Counted from the first letter of the stretch, positions 17,353-25,658 are shown. The stretch is DNA of 64,000 bases from Mycobacterium pseudokansasii (GCF_900566075.1 NZ_UPHU01000001.1:3410001-3474000); one strand, 5' to 3'. Numbers and translations: made by a program. Notes: a model not told the origin generated them from the sequence alone.

Positions 17353-17913
17353 TTAAGAAGCCACCGGGTGGACGGTGTCTGCCCAATCGTGCATCCGTCC
17401 CGAGTAGTAGAGCAGCGGCAGCCCGCCGGCGCGGCGCACGGCGCAGGCGCGGATGAGCAGGATGACGTGGTCGCCCGCGTCGTAGATCCGGTCGATGAAG
17501 CCGCTTACCGAGGCGGCCGCGCCGACAAGAACTGGACAACCGCAGTCATCGGTGTCGAATGCGACTCCCTCGAAGCGGTCGTCGACCTTGCTGGCGAAGC
17601 GGCGCGCCAGGCTCGCCTGGTCGTTCGCCAACACGTTGACGGCCACGGAGCTGCCGATGCGGAACGCCGGCAGGCTGCCCGCGCTGCGCGCCACACACTG
17701 CAGCAACAGCGGCGGGTCCAGGGACACCGAGGCAAACGAGCTGATGGTCATGCCGACCGATCGGTCGCCCAGTCGGGTGGTCAGAACGGTGACGCCGGAG
17801 GGAAAGGCGCCCATAGCGTTTCGCATCGATGTGGCGTCAACCGGGCCCCCCAGTGTCCAAACCTGGTCCGGGCGGCGATCCGGTTGCGACGAGTGTGCAC
17901 TGGCGTTCGTCAT
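17353..17913 (-). CDS. flavin reductase-like FMN-binding protein
   Basis: 186 residues, one flavin-reductase-like domain of the HpaC/DszD type. Landmarks are FPSGVTVLTTRLGDRSVGMT, ISSFASVSLDPPLLLQCVAR and NVLANDQASLARRFASK. Such enzymes use NAD(P)H to make free FMNH2 or FADH2 for a partner monooxygenase. The ATG overlaps the stop of the anti-sigma gene (ATGA). The acyl-CoA-dehydrogenase-like flavoprotein in the same operon is the obvious candidate partner. Confidence 0.85.
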   Translation of the reverse strand: MTNASAHSSQPDRRPDQVWTLGGPVDATSMRNAMGAFPSGVTVLTTRLGDRSVGMTISSFASVSLDPPLLLQCVARSAGSLPAFRIGSSVAVNVLANDQASLARRFASKVDDRFEGVAFDTDDCGCPVLVGAAASVSGFIDRIYDAGDHVILLIRACAVRRAGGLPLLYYSGRMHDWADTVHPVAS

Positions 17914-18176
17914 TCTTGGCCTTTCCTGAGGGTGTTGATCGTCTTGATAACCCCCGCGATGTGCTCGTCGCTGAGCTTTTCCCCGTCGAATACATGATTG
18001 AGCAGAACTTTGAGGTCCAGCATTTGCTGCAGATACACCAGGCATGGCGGGCACTCGTCGATGTGTTTGGCCACGATCGCTCCCCAGTCCTGCGGGTCCG
18101 AGTCCACCAGGTCGTCGACGAGTCGGACGAAATCAACGCAGTCGACGGCGGGGACCGTGTTGTCGTAGACGGTCAT
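17910..18176 (-). CDS. zinc-binding anti-sigma factor (ZAS type)
   Basis: An 88-residue protein with the H-x3-C-x2-C signature (His38, Cys42, Cys45 in KHIDECPPC) and an upstream Cys13. This is the zinc anti-sigma arrangement of RsrA/RshA-type proteins that release their sigma factor when thiols are oxidised. It overlaps the sigma gene by 4 bases, as expected for a sigma/anti-sigma pair. No membrane segment, so it is a soluble sensor. Confidence 0.85.
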   Translation of the reverse strand: MTVYDNTVPAVDCVDFVRLVDDLVDSDPQDWGAIVAKHIDECPPCLVYLQQMLDLKVLLNHVFDGEKLSDEHIAGVIKTINTLRKGQE

Positions 18177-18787
18177 CGTTGGTACCGCTTTTCCAGTTCA
18201 TTTCGGAGGTTTGCCCGGGCACGGTAGAGCAGGGCACGTTGCGCCTCGGCGGACAGCTCGAGAATCTCGGACGCCTCTTCGGCGGAGGTACCGACCAGGT
18301 CGCGCAGGATTACCAGCTGTCGCTGCCGCGGCGGCAGCGTATCCAGCGCAGCGCGCACCTGCTCGACGAGTTCCCTTGCAACGGTTCGGTCCTCGGGGAG
18401 GAACCGCCGCGACGGCGGCACGCTCCAGTGCCCGGCGTCGGGGTGGCCGGCCGGGTGCATCCGGTCCGACAGCGGGTCGGCATCGTCGGTGGCCAGCACC
18501 TCATGTTCGCGGATCCGGGACTCGCGGCGCCGGTGCCGCGACGCGGTGTTCTTGACGATCCCGAACAACCAGGTGGCCACCAACGAGCGGCCCTCGAAAG
18601 AGGCCGACGACTGCATCACCTGAACCCATGCTTCTTGTACCGCTTCTTCGGCCACCGTCGGCGAGTTCACCATTGTGCAAGCAAAACTCACCATTTGGCG
18701 GTGATAGTCGCGCACCAAGCCGGCCAGCGGAACTCCGCCGACCGTGTGCTCGGATGCGGATCCGGGTGGGACCGCGACCGGGGTCAT
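18173..18787 (-). CDS. ECF sigma factor
   Basis: A 204-residue extracytoplasmic-function sigma factor. Region 2 covers about residues 20-95 (LVRDYHRQMVSFACTMV, EEAVQEAWVQVMQ, TWLFGIVKNTASRHRR). Region 4 covers about 140-200 (LPPRQRQLVILRDLVGTS, LELSAEAQRALLYRARANL). The linker is Pro/His-rich. It starts 20 bases after the acyl-CoA-dehydrogenase-like gene and is followed by its cognate zinc anti-sigma factor. It probably drives its own operon under oxidative or electrophile stress; no promoter could be assigned with confidence. Confidence 0.9.
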   Translation of the reverse strand: MTPVAVPPGSASEHTVGGVPLAGLVRDYHRQMVSFACTMVNSPTVAEEAVQEAWVQVMQSSASFEGRSLVATWLFGIVKNTASRHRRRESRIREHEVLATDDADPLSDRMHPAGHPDAGHWSVPPSRRFLPEDRTVARELVEQVRAALDTLPPRQRQLVILRDLVGTSAEEASEILELSAEAQRALLYRARANLRNELEKRYQR

Positions 18788-18806
18788 CGTCGACCCGAGC
18801 GGTCAC

Positions 18807-19874
18807 TCAACGGCATCCCCCCAGTTCCCACCGCAGCTGCGCCTCCGACGGCGACTGCACGGGCAGGAATGCGGCTTCCCGGTATCGGCGGCTCGCCGGC
18901 GTCCTGCTGGCATATCCCTTGCCGCCGGCCGTACGAATCTCGAGCGCGGCGCTGGCACTGGCGATTTCGGCCGCGCTGAGGCGTAGCGAGAGCAACTCCT
19001 TCTTGCTCGGCGGTTGCCCGCCGCCGACCGACGCGGCCACGCTGGCCAAGGTGGTCTCGGCCAGCGCGAGCTTTCCGGCGATCAGGTCGACGTCGGGGGC
19101 GAACACCGAATTCACTCCGGTGAGACCGATCCTGCATTGCGTCAGTGTGGTCTTGGCCAGCCCGAGGCACATTGCCGACTGCAGTACCAGGAAGGCGGGG
19201 CGGACCGCGTCGAGAAACCCGTCGAAGTCGGCGGACAGCACCTGCTCATCGCCGACGTACACATCGGTCAACTCCAGATACGACGAGGCCGTGCTGCCCA
19301 TCGCCAAGAGTTCGAAGTGGTCACCGATGGTGATACCCGGTGTGCTCAACGGCACCGCCACGATCAATTTGTCGCCACGTTCGGTGCGCGCCGCGGTCAC
19401 CAAGACCGAGTCGTGGTACAGGTTGCTGGCCCATCTGATCGACCCGCTCAGCTGGTAGCCGCCCGGGACGGCTGCGGCGGTGAGCTCGAGGCTGCCGCAG
19501 CCGGCCGCGTCTTTGAAGGCTGCCGCCATTCCGGTGATGCCCAGCGCGGTGCCGGCCAGCAGCGGCTGGACCGCGACCATGCTGTATTCCGTTGCGGCGG
19601 TGAGTAAGTACTCGATCGCCATTCGGTTGGCCCACACGCAGAACCCGGTGCTCATGCACTCGCCGGAGATCATTCGGATCACCTGGGCCATCTGTGGCAG
19701 CCGTCCGTCGATATTGCCGGGAGCGCCGAGCCCGAGCAGTCCGACTGTCCCCAGGCCCGGAAAGCTGCGGCGGGCGGTGTCGTCTCCGCAGTCCAGCACC
19801 CCGGCGTACGCGCGGATCTCTGCCAGCAGCTCCGAATCGAGCAAGTCGATCGCGGCGTCAATGGTCGCGGTCAC
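18807..19874 (-). CDS. acyl-CoA-dehydrogenase-like flavoprotein, possible FMNH2-dependent monooxygenase
   Basis: 355 residues with the acyl-CoA dehydrogenase fold: N-terminal helical part, a beta domain around GGYQLSGSIRWASN, and a C-terminal helical bundle (GGKGYASRTPASRRYREA). The segment that normally carries catalytic Glu (E-G-T type) reads VQSPSEAQL, so dehydrogenation is doubtful. The same fold serves in FMNH2-dependent monooxygenases such as DszC and SfnB. The flavin reductase gene in this operon supports that reading, which remains inference. The GTG start overlaps the cynS stop (GTGA) with AGGAGG 8 bases upstream. Confidence 0.75.
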   Translation of the reverse strand: MTATIDAAIDLLDSELLAEIRAYAGVLDCGDDTARRSFPGLGTVGLLGLGAPGNIDGRLPQMAQVIRMISGECMSTGFCVWANRMAIEYLLTAATEYSMVAVQPLLAGTALGITGMAAAFKDAAGCGSLELTAAAVPGGYQLSGSIRWASNLYHDSVLVTAARTERGDKLIVAVPLSTPGITIGDHFELLAMGSTASSYLELTDVYVGDEQVLSADFDGFLDAVRPAFLVLQSAMCLGLAKTTLTQCRIGLTGVNSVFAPDVDLIAGKLALAETTLASVAASVGGGQPPSKKELLSLRLSAAEIASASAALEIRTAGGKGYASRTPASRRYREAAFLPVQSPSEAQLRWELGGCR

Positions 19875-20347
19875 GACATGACCTCCTGTTCCGTGTTGTT
19901 CCATGTGTAGTCGAGAAACTTGCCGTCGAAGGTCACAATCACCCGATCACCTTGCGGATCCGGACGACGCTGCACACTCATCCGGAAGTTGATGGCGCTC
20001 ATAATCCCGTCGCCGAACTCCTCGGCAATCAGCTCCTTGAGTGCGGGCCCATAGAGCGACAGCGCCTCACGGAACCGGTAGATCGTCGGATCCGCCGACG
20101 CCGATTCGTCGGATCCCCGGTAGGGCGTCAACTGCAGAGCGGCGACCGCGTCGTCGTCGAGGTCGAGCAGTGCTACGACTGTCGCGGCATCGTCAGCCGA
20201 CAGCGGGTGCTGGCCGAGGAGCGCCGCTACCGTCCACACCCGGTCCTTGCCGATCGCGTCGGCGATCTTGGTCCAGCTCAATCCCTTTGCCATCCGGGCC
20301 AGCTTGATGGCCTCGGCGAGCTTTAGCCTGGTCGCGTTGTACGTCAC
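19871..20347 (-). CDS. cynS: cyanate hydratase (cyanase)
   Basis: A 158-residue cyanase. The N-terminal helix-turn-helix-like domain (LAEAIKLARMAKGLSWTKIA) precedes the catalytic segment with Arg91, Glu94 and Ser117, equivalent to E. coli Arg96, Glu99 and Ser122 (DPTIYRFREAL, then FGDGIMSAINF). The enzyme, a decamer in E. coli, converts cyanate plus bicarbonate to ammonia and CO2. M. tuberculosis has no cyanase that I know of. It sits between an OsmC-like gene (10 bases away) and the acyl-CoA-dehydrogenase-like gene (4-base overlap), in an operon with a sigma/anti-sigma pair. Confidence 0.93.
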   Translation of the reverse strand: MTYNATRLKLAEAIKLARMAKGLSWTKIADAIGKDRVWTVAALLGQHPLSADDAATVVALLDLDDDAVAALQLTPYRGSDESASADPTIYRFREALSLYGPALKELIAEEFGDGIMSAINFRMSVQRRPDPQGDRVIVTFDGKFLDYTWNNTEQEVMS

Positions 20348-20357
20348 GTCACGATGC

Positions 20358-20882
20358 CTAGTCGATGGTCAGGGTCGAGTCGACGGTGGCCGGGCGGCGG
20401 AACGTGTTCACCACGGGCGACCAGGCGATCGCGTTGTCGTGGATCTCCCGCAACGTCTCGTCGTCGGCATCTCCGGCCAGGGTGACGCGGCAGCGCACCG
20501 CGGTGAAGCCGAGGATCTTGCCTGCCGGGGTGTCGCCGACGCCCCACACGGCGGAGATGTCGATGTCACCTTCCATCTCGACCTCGATCTTGGTCAGGGT
20601 CACGCCACGGTGGGTGGCGTTGGCCAGCAGGCCCACCGAGATGCACGATCCCAGGGCCGCCAAAGTCGTCTCCGAGGGGTTGGGCGCCGAGTCGTCACCC
20701 AGCAGCGCGGGGGGTTCGCCGACCAGCATGGGCGCCAGGTCGCGCACGTAGGTCATGTTGCGAAAGCCGCTTTCACACACCGTCTTGGCTTTCAGCGTCT
20801 TCTTGCCGGTGCTGGGGTCGGTCTTGGCGCTGCACGACAGTCGGTCCAGGCCTTCGGCATCGATCACAAGCACGTCGGTCAT
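20358..20882 (-). CDS. OsmC/Ohr-family protein
   Basis: 174 residues of the OsmC-like fold. Candidate peroxidatic Cys80 lies in the family motif NPSETTLAALGSC, and a second Cys131 (AVRCRV) could resolve it. OsmC/Ohr proteins reduce organic hydroperoxides with thiols. Cys spacing is shorter than in E. coli OsmC, as in the broader OsmC-like group. GGAGG 7 bases upstream supports the ATG. This is the first gene of the seven-gene minus-strand operon with cyanase and the ECF sigma factor, consistent with a thiol/oxidant stress theme. Confidence 0.85.
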   Translation of the reverse strand: MTDVLVIDAEGLDRLSCSAKTDPSTGKKTLKAKTVCESGFRNMTYVRDLAPMLVGEPPALLGDDSAPNPSETTLAALGSCISVGLLANATHRGVTLTKIEVEMEGDIDISAVWGVGDTPAGKILGFTAVRCRVTLAGDADDETLREIHDNAIAWSPVVNTFRRPATVDSTLTID

Positions 20883-20960
20883 GTCGAGTCCTCCGTTTCT
20901 TTCCAAGCGAATAGTTTTCGGCGTCAAGCTTTAGTGCTCGGCAGACGCGCCGACGTGACG

Positions 20961-20986
20961 ACGATCGGCAGTCTTTTACACGATCG
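20961..20986. promoter_or_regulatory. direct repeat in the promoter region of the cynS operon
   Basis: ACGATCG occurs at 20961 and again at 20980 (19-base period), about 80-100 bases before the first gene of the operon. It could be a regulator or sigma recognition site. On the coding strand TGTCGATC and CGTCGTC lie about 20 bases apart, loosely like an ECF promoter. Weak evidence. Confidence 0.25.
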
Positions 20987-21055
20987 ACACAAAGCTCACC
21001 TGGGCGAAACATTGCGGCCCGCCCTTTTCCTGCGGCCAGCGGGTCGCCCGGGCGG

Positions 21056-21892
21056 CTAGGCGGCAGGCTGGGTAACGAAGTCGATGAGTTCTTCGACCCG
21101 GCTGATCAGCGCGGGCTCCAGATCATTCCAGTCGCGGACCGTCGAACGGATTCGCCGCCACGCCGTGGCAATGTCCGCCTGGTCGGCGTGCGGCCAGCCC
21201 AGTGCCTGACAGACTCCGTGCTTCCACTCGATGTGCCGGGGTACGCTCGGCCACACCTTGAGGCCGAGCCGGTGCGGTTTGACGGCCTGCCAGATGTCGA
21301 CATAAGGGTGACCGACGACCAGGGTGTCCGAGCCAGCCGGCCCCTGACGCACCGCGTCGGCAATGCGAGCCTCTTTCGACCCGGGGACTAGGTGGTCCAC
21401 AAGAACGCCGAGTCGACAGCGCGGCCCGGGCCGGAAATCGGCGACGATGCGCACCAGGTCGTCGACGCCGCCGAGGTGCTCCACCACAACGCCTTCGATG
21501 CGCAGGTCCTCCCCCCAGACCTGTGCGATGAGTTCGGCGTCGTGACGGCCCTCGACGTAGATCCGGCTGGCACGGGCAACCCGAGCGCGGGCGCCGGGGA
21601 CCGCGACCGACCCGGATGCCGTTCGCTTCGGCGTGACCGGCGCCGGGCGGCGCGGCGCAGTGAGGATTACCGGTCGACCGTCGATGAGGTAACCCGGCCC
21701 GAGCGGGAAACCGCGGGTCTTACCGTGGCGGTCTTCGAGGTCGACGCGGCCGTATTCGACTCGGACCACGGCGCCGACATAGCCGGTTTGGGCGTCCTCG
21801 ACCACCATGCCGATCTCGACCGGATGCTCAACCGATCGCGGCGTGCGCCGCAGTCCCCCGGACAAGACGTCGCTGCCATAACGATCCACCAC
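21056..21892 (-). CDS. DUF3097 family protein (Rv2033c-like)
   Basis: A 278-residue protein I recognise as DUF3097, conserved across Actinobacteria; length and position fit M. tuberculosis Rv2033c. The N-terminus has a small beta-rich region (VGAVVRVEYGRVDLEDRHG). The middle resembles a TOPRIM-like nucleotide fold (RIYVEGRHDAELIAQVWGED, then VLVDHLVPGSKEARIA, with acidic residues). A nucleic-acid role is possible but unproven. Divergent from the decayed ArsR gene. Confidence 0.75.
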   Translation of the reverse strand: MVDRYGSDVLSGGLRRTPRSVEHPVEIGMVVEDAQTGYVGAVVRVEYGRVDLEDRHGKTRGFPLGPGYLIDGRPVILTAPRRPAPVTPKRTASGSVAVPGARARVARASRIYVEGRHDAELIAQVWGEDLRIEGVVVEHLGGVDDLVRIVADFRPGPRCRLGVLVDHLVPGSKEARIADAVRQGPAGSDTLVVGHPYVDIWQAVKPHRLGLKVWPSVPRHIEWKHGVCQALGWPHADQADIATAWRRIRSTVRDWNDLEPALISRVEELIDFVTQPAA

Positions 21893-21976
21893 GCGGCGAT
21901 ACTAGGCGGTCGCTCGCCGGACGCGGTTGCGGCGCGCCGTGGCTGTCCAGCGAAAATGCCTGTCTCGGAGTGGCTT

Positions 21977-22366
21977 TGATGCGCACAAGCTTGGCAGGCT
22001 CTGGCCGACGGGACTCGGTGGGCCATCATGGAACGTCTTGCTTATGGTCCGTCGGCCGTGGGTGAACTAGCTCGCGACCTGCCCGTCAGCCGGCCGGCGG
22101 TGTCACAACACCTCAACGTGCTCAAGGCAGCCGGGCTGGTCTGCGATCGTGCCGCGGGCACGCGTCGGGTCTACCAAGAGTCGGTTCGCGCGGGCCAACG
22201 AGATAGCGTCGAGCAATTCGCTGCGCGGAGCCCACCGAAGCTGGTTGAGTTGACCGGCAGTCACCTCCAACCGCGCGGGCGGACAGCCGGTTCCGGCGGC
22301 ATGATCGCGTTGGTCGACGGCATGATCCCGACTGATCGAACGCGGAGTCCACCGTGTCTAAGCTGA
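21977..22366 (+). pseudogene. decayed ArsR-family regulator (Rv2034-like)
   Basis: Translation gives AWQALADGTRWAIMERL followed by VSRPAVSQHLNVLKAAGLVC and TRRVYQ, the winged-helix core of ArsR regulators and very like Rv2034, which sits at this place in M. tuberculosis. An in-frame TGA precedes the ArsR N-terminus with no start codon between it and the core; ATG 22028 would begin inside the first helices. After VYQ the sequence loses similarity to the family C-terminus. Both ends are therefore damaged. A truncated product from 22028 is the alternative. Confidence 0.6.
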
Positions 22367-22402
22367 ACCTGAACAACTGTGACGACACTCAGGGGGTGTG
22401 CC

Positions 22403-22795
22403 ATGCGAATGCTCGTTTGCCGTCTGGTCTCCGTCGCCGCGATGATGTTAGCGCCGATGGCGATCGGGACGACGGTTTCACCGGCGGTGAGTTCGGCACA
22501 GTGCGCCGACGGCGAATGGTGGGATACAAAGGCGAACCTGTGCCGACCGGCAGATGCGCCTGCAGCTCTGCCGTGTGACGCGGGCCAATGGTGGGATCCC
22601 ACGGCCAACATATGCCGACCCCTGGGGGTTGGGCCGCAGCCACTCGCGTGTGATGCGGGCCAATGGTGGGATCCCACGGCCAACATATGCCGACCCTTAG
22701 GCGTTGGGCCGCAACCGCTCGCATGCGACAACGGCTGGTGGTGGGATCCGATCTCTAACGCATGCCGTCCGCCCTTGATACCTCCGGTCGGGTAA
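22403..22795 (+). CDS. secreted Cys/Trp-repeat protein (four WWD repeats)
   Basis: 130 residues with a signal peptide of about 33 residues (hydrophobic segment ending near SSAQC), then four copies of C-x2-G-x-W-W-D-x3-N-x-C-R-P at roughly residues 33, 58, 83 and 108. Each repeat has two cysteines, so four small disulfide loops outside the cell are likely. The two middle repeats are almost identical at DNA level (75-base period), so the number probably varies between strains. AGGGGG precedes the ATG. It occupies the place of Rv2035/Rv2036. I do not know a function; a wall- or carbohydrate-binding surface is a guess. Confidence 0.75.
   Translation: MRMLVCRLVSVAAMMLAPMAIGTTVSPAVSSAQCADGEWWDTKANLCRPADAPAALPCDAGQWWDPTANICRPLGVGPQPLACDAGQWWDPTANICRPLGVGPQPLACDNGWWWDPISNACRPPLIPPVG
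22574..22723 (+). repeat. 75-bp tandem repeat, two near-identical copies
   Basis: Copies begin at 22574 and 22649 and differ at only a few bases. Each encodes one C-D-A-G-Q-W-W-D-P unit of the secreted repeat protein plus a GVGPQPLA-type linker. Divergent units flank them on both sides. Confidence 0.85.
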
Positions 22796-22861
22796 GCCGG
22801 CTCTGAGTTGCGAGGGTCTGCAGTTTGTTGGCTACCTGCCATCTCCGCCTGCTCACCGCGG

Positions 22862-23473
22862 CGCGGTGAGGGTAACGACTTCGCCGACAAGGCGCTGGGC
22901 AAGGTGGCTCCCTACGGGGTCTACGACATCGGCGCCAACACCGGCTGGGTCAATGTCGGCACCGACGCCGACACCGGCCGGTTCGCTGTGGAATCGATCC
23001 GCCGCTGGTGGACCACGATGGGTGCCCTCGGCTATCCCGGATCAGACAAGCTGCTGATCACCGCCGACTCCGGTGGCTCCAACGGATCCAGGCTGCGGCT
23101 GTGGAAAACCGAACTCGCCGCCTTGGCCACCGAGGCCGGACTCGACATCACCGTCTGCCACCTGCCGCCGGGCACCTCCAAATGGAACAAGATCGAACAC
23201 CGGCTGTTCTCCGCGATCAGCCGCAACTGGCGCGGACGCCCCCTGGAATCCCACGAGGTGGTCATCGAAACCCTCAGGGCAACAACCACATCCACCGGAC
23301 TGACCGTAAACGCGGTCCTCGACACCACCACCTACGACCCGGGCATCAAGACTACCGACAAGCAAATCGCCGCCCTCGAAGCCACCCAACCGCACCGTCA
23401 CCAGTTCCACGGCGACTGGAACTACACGCTCATCGCCGACCACACCGCGACACGCCCGACAACACCTACCTAA
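22862..23473 (+). pseudogene. C-terminal fragment of an ISAzo13-family transposase
   Basis: The translation (NDFADKALGKVAPYGVYDIG, ANTGWVNVGTDADTG, LLITADSGGSNGSR, HLPPGTSKWNKIEHRLFS) matches the DDE domain of ISAzo13/Rhodopirellula-type transposases. Acidic residues in the ITADSGG and KIEH motifs are kept. The N-terminal half of a normal roughly 400-residue enzyme is missing; similarity starts abruptly near 22862. No inverted repeats were seen. A dead IS remnant beside a decayed regulator gene, marking an unstable point in the backbone. Confidence 0.75.
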
Positions 23474-23564
23474 TTACTGCGCGATCCCTAAGCTAAGCAA
23501 CTGGCCGGCGCTGCCGAGGCCGCCTTTCGGCCGGCGGGTGGCCCGGAGCGCATAGACCGAAGGC

Positions 23565-24542
23565 TTAGACCAATGGGGTGGCGGGGCCGCCGCACGCCGC
23601 GATGTAGTCGTGGTAGTTCCAGGTCTGCAGAAACTCTTGACCGGCTTGTAACCCGCGTTGGTACAGGGCCTCGCGTTGTTCGGCGGTGATATCGAAGTCG
23701 ATCGGGCTGATCTCATCGGCCGGGACGAAGATCGTGCGCCGAACGGTGCACGGGTCGTCGATGTAGGCGTTGTCCTGGTTGCTGACTAACGTCTCAACGG
23801 CGGCGATTCCCAACGACACCGGCCCGTGAACCGGATGCGTGGGCGGAATGCCCGGACGCGACGACAGCCGGATCCCGAAGGTCGGCCACTCCGGCCCACC
23901 GTCGGACCGGTCGAACAGCCCCACCGGAAAGTTCGACAGCAATGCTCCGTCAACCCACGTCGCGCCGGCAACCCGAACCGGCTCGAACACGAACGGAATC
24001 GCCGAGGAGGCATGGACCGCGCGCGCGACCGAAAAGTCGTCCGGGTCAATGCCGTAGGAGTCCAGATCCCATGGGATGCGAACCAACCGCCGCCGCGACA
24101 GGTCACTGGCGGTGACCACCAGCGACCAGGCGAATTGTTCCGGCTCGTCGCCGGTACGCACATCGGCGAAAGTGCGCACGCCCAGGTCGGCCAGCAAACC
24201 GGTGAGCAGCTGTTCCAGATGGGTTCCCTGATAGACGCCATCCGACGTCAGCAGCGAGAGCACCCCGCCGATCAACGGCACACGTCCGATAAGACTGCGG
24301 TCGAGGAACTTCGAGTAGTCGATGCTGCGCATGATCTCGGAAAGACGTGTCAGCGGTTCCCCGGCAACCTGCAGCGCGGCGACCAGTGACGCGACGATCG
24401 CACCGGCGCTGGTCCCTGCGACACGGGGAAACCTGTAGCCGGCCGCGTCCAGCGCGTCCACCGCACCGACCAGTCCAATCCCCCGGACCCCGCCGCCTTC
24501 GCACACCAGATCGACATGTTTGGTGCTCACCGGCGTCACCAT
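23565..24542 (-). CDS. patatin-like phospholipase (Rv2037c-like)
   Basis: 325 residues. The oxyanion motif is CEGGGVRGIG, the nucleophile Ser lies in GTSAGAIVASL (about residue 45), and the catalytic Asp in VDGALLSNFP (about residue 200), giving the patatin Ser-Asp dyad that cleaves acyl esters of lipids. Length and position match Rv2037c. It starts 41 bases after the ABC ATPase stop on the same strand, so it is probably the last gene of the importer operon. Confidence 0.88.
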   Translation of the reverse strand: MVTPVSTKHVDLVCEGGGVRGIGLVGAVDALDAAGYRFPRVAGTSAGAIVASLVAALQVAGEPLTRLSEIMRSIDYSKFLDRSLIGRVPLIGGVLSLLTSDGVYQGTHLEQLLTGLLADLGVRTFADVRTGDEPEQFAWSLVVTASDLSRRRLVRIPWDLDSYGIDPDDFSVARAVHASSAIPFVFEPVRVAGATWVDGALLSNFPVGLFDRSDGGPEWPTFGIRLSSRPGIPPTHPVHGPVSLGIAAVETLVSNQDNAYIDDPCTVRRTIFVPADEISPIDFDITAEQREALYQRGLQAGQEFLQTWNYHDYIAACGGPATPLV

Positions 24543-24583
24543 AGCCGCATCATCGGTGGTTACCGGTATGCGGCACACCGATG

Positions 24584-25654
24584 TCAGGCAATCCGACGGC
24601 CGTCGGCTCCGAAGAAGTGCAGTTGACTGGGTTGGGGGTGCAGACGCACCCGGCTGCCACGCTCGGGCGGCTGACGGCCGTCCGTGCGGGCGACGATCGC
24701 CTGACCGGAGAGCTGACCGGCCCCGCTGATCCGGCCGTACAGATAGGCGTCGGCTCCGAGCTCCTCCACCACGTCGACCTCGATTTCGACGCCCACGTTG
24801 CCCACCACGAAATGTTCGGGACGAATGCCGACAACAATCTCCGCTGCCGCGGTGGCTATCTCGCGTGGTATAGCCATAGGCCAATCGCCCAGCGTCACTG
24901 CGGAATCGGCGATCGGCAGGGTGAACAAATTCATCGCCGGGGACCCGATGAATCCGGCGACGAATACGTTGTCCGGGTTGCGATAGAGTTCCCGCGGCGC
25001 CGCGCACTGTTGCAAAACCCCGTCGCACAGCACCGCGACCCGGTCGCCCATCGTCATGGCCTCCACCTGATCATGGGTGACGTAGACCGTCGTGGTACCG
25101 AGTTGACGTTGTAATGCGGCGATCTGATTGCGGGTTTGCACCCGCAGTTTGGCGTCGAGGTTGGACAACGGCTCGTCCATCAGGAACACCTGCGGACGGC
25201 GCACAATGGCGCGCCCCATTGCCACCCGCTGGCGCTGTCCGCCGGAGAGGTCCTTGGGTTTGCGGTCCAGGTATGGTTGCAAGCCAAGCACTTTCGCAGC
25301 TGCCAGCACTCTTTCGCGGATCTCGGTCTTCGGCGTCTTGGCGACCTTCAACGCGAATCCCATGTTCTGCGCCACGGTCATGTGCGGGTAGAGGGCATAG
25401 TTCTGGAACACCATCGCGACATCGCGTTGCTTGGGATCGACGTTGGTGACGTCACGGTCGCCGATCAGGATCCGGCCCGAATCCAGTTTCTCCAATCCGG
25501 CCACCAGCCGCAGGGAGGTGGTCTTGCCGCATCCGGACGGTCCCACCAGTACGACGAACTCACCGTCGCCGACGACGAGATCCAGACGGTCCAGTGCGGG
25601 CCGGTCTGCGCCGGGGTACCGCCGGGTCGCCTCCTCGAAACTCACCGTGGCCAT
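24584..25654 (-). CDS. sugar ABC transporter ATP-binding protein (Rv2038c-like)
   Basis: 356 residues, MalK/UgpC type. Walker A is GPSGCGKTT, Q-loop VFQNYALYPH, signature LSGGQRQRVAMGRA, Walker B VFLMDEPLSNLD, and H-loop VYVTHDQ. A C-terminal OB regulatory domain (about 240-356; VGIRPEHF) is typical of carbohydrate importers. It lies 4 bases after the downstream permease gene. It powers the Rv2041c-Rv2038c-type importer; the ligand is unproven. Confidence 0.93.
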   Translation of the reverse strand: MATVSFEEATRRYPGADRPALDRLDLVVGDGEFVVLVGPSGCGKTTSLRLVAGLEKLDSGRILIGDRDVTNVDPKQRDVAMVFQNYALYPHMTVAQNMGFALKVAKTPKTEIRERVLAAAKVLGLQPYLDRKPKDLSGGQRQRVAMGRAIVRRPQVFLMDEPLSNLDAKLRVQTRNQIAALQRQLGTTTVYVTHDQVEAMTMGDRVAVLCDGVLQQCAAPRELYRNPDNVFVAGFIGSPAMNLFTLPIADSAVTLGDWPMAIPREIATAAAEIVVGIRPEHFVVGNVGVEIEVDVVEELGADAYLYGRISGAGQLSGQAIVARTDGRQPPERGSRVRLHPQPSQLHFFGADGRRIA

Positions 25655-25658
25655 ACGG

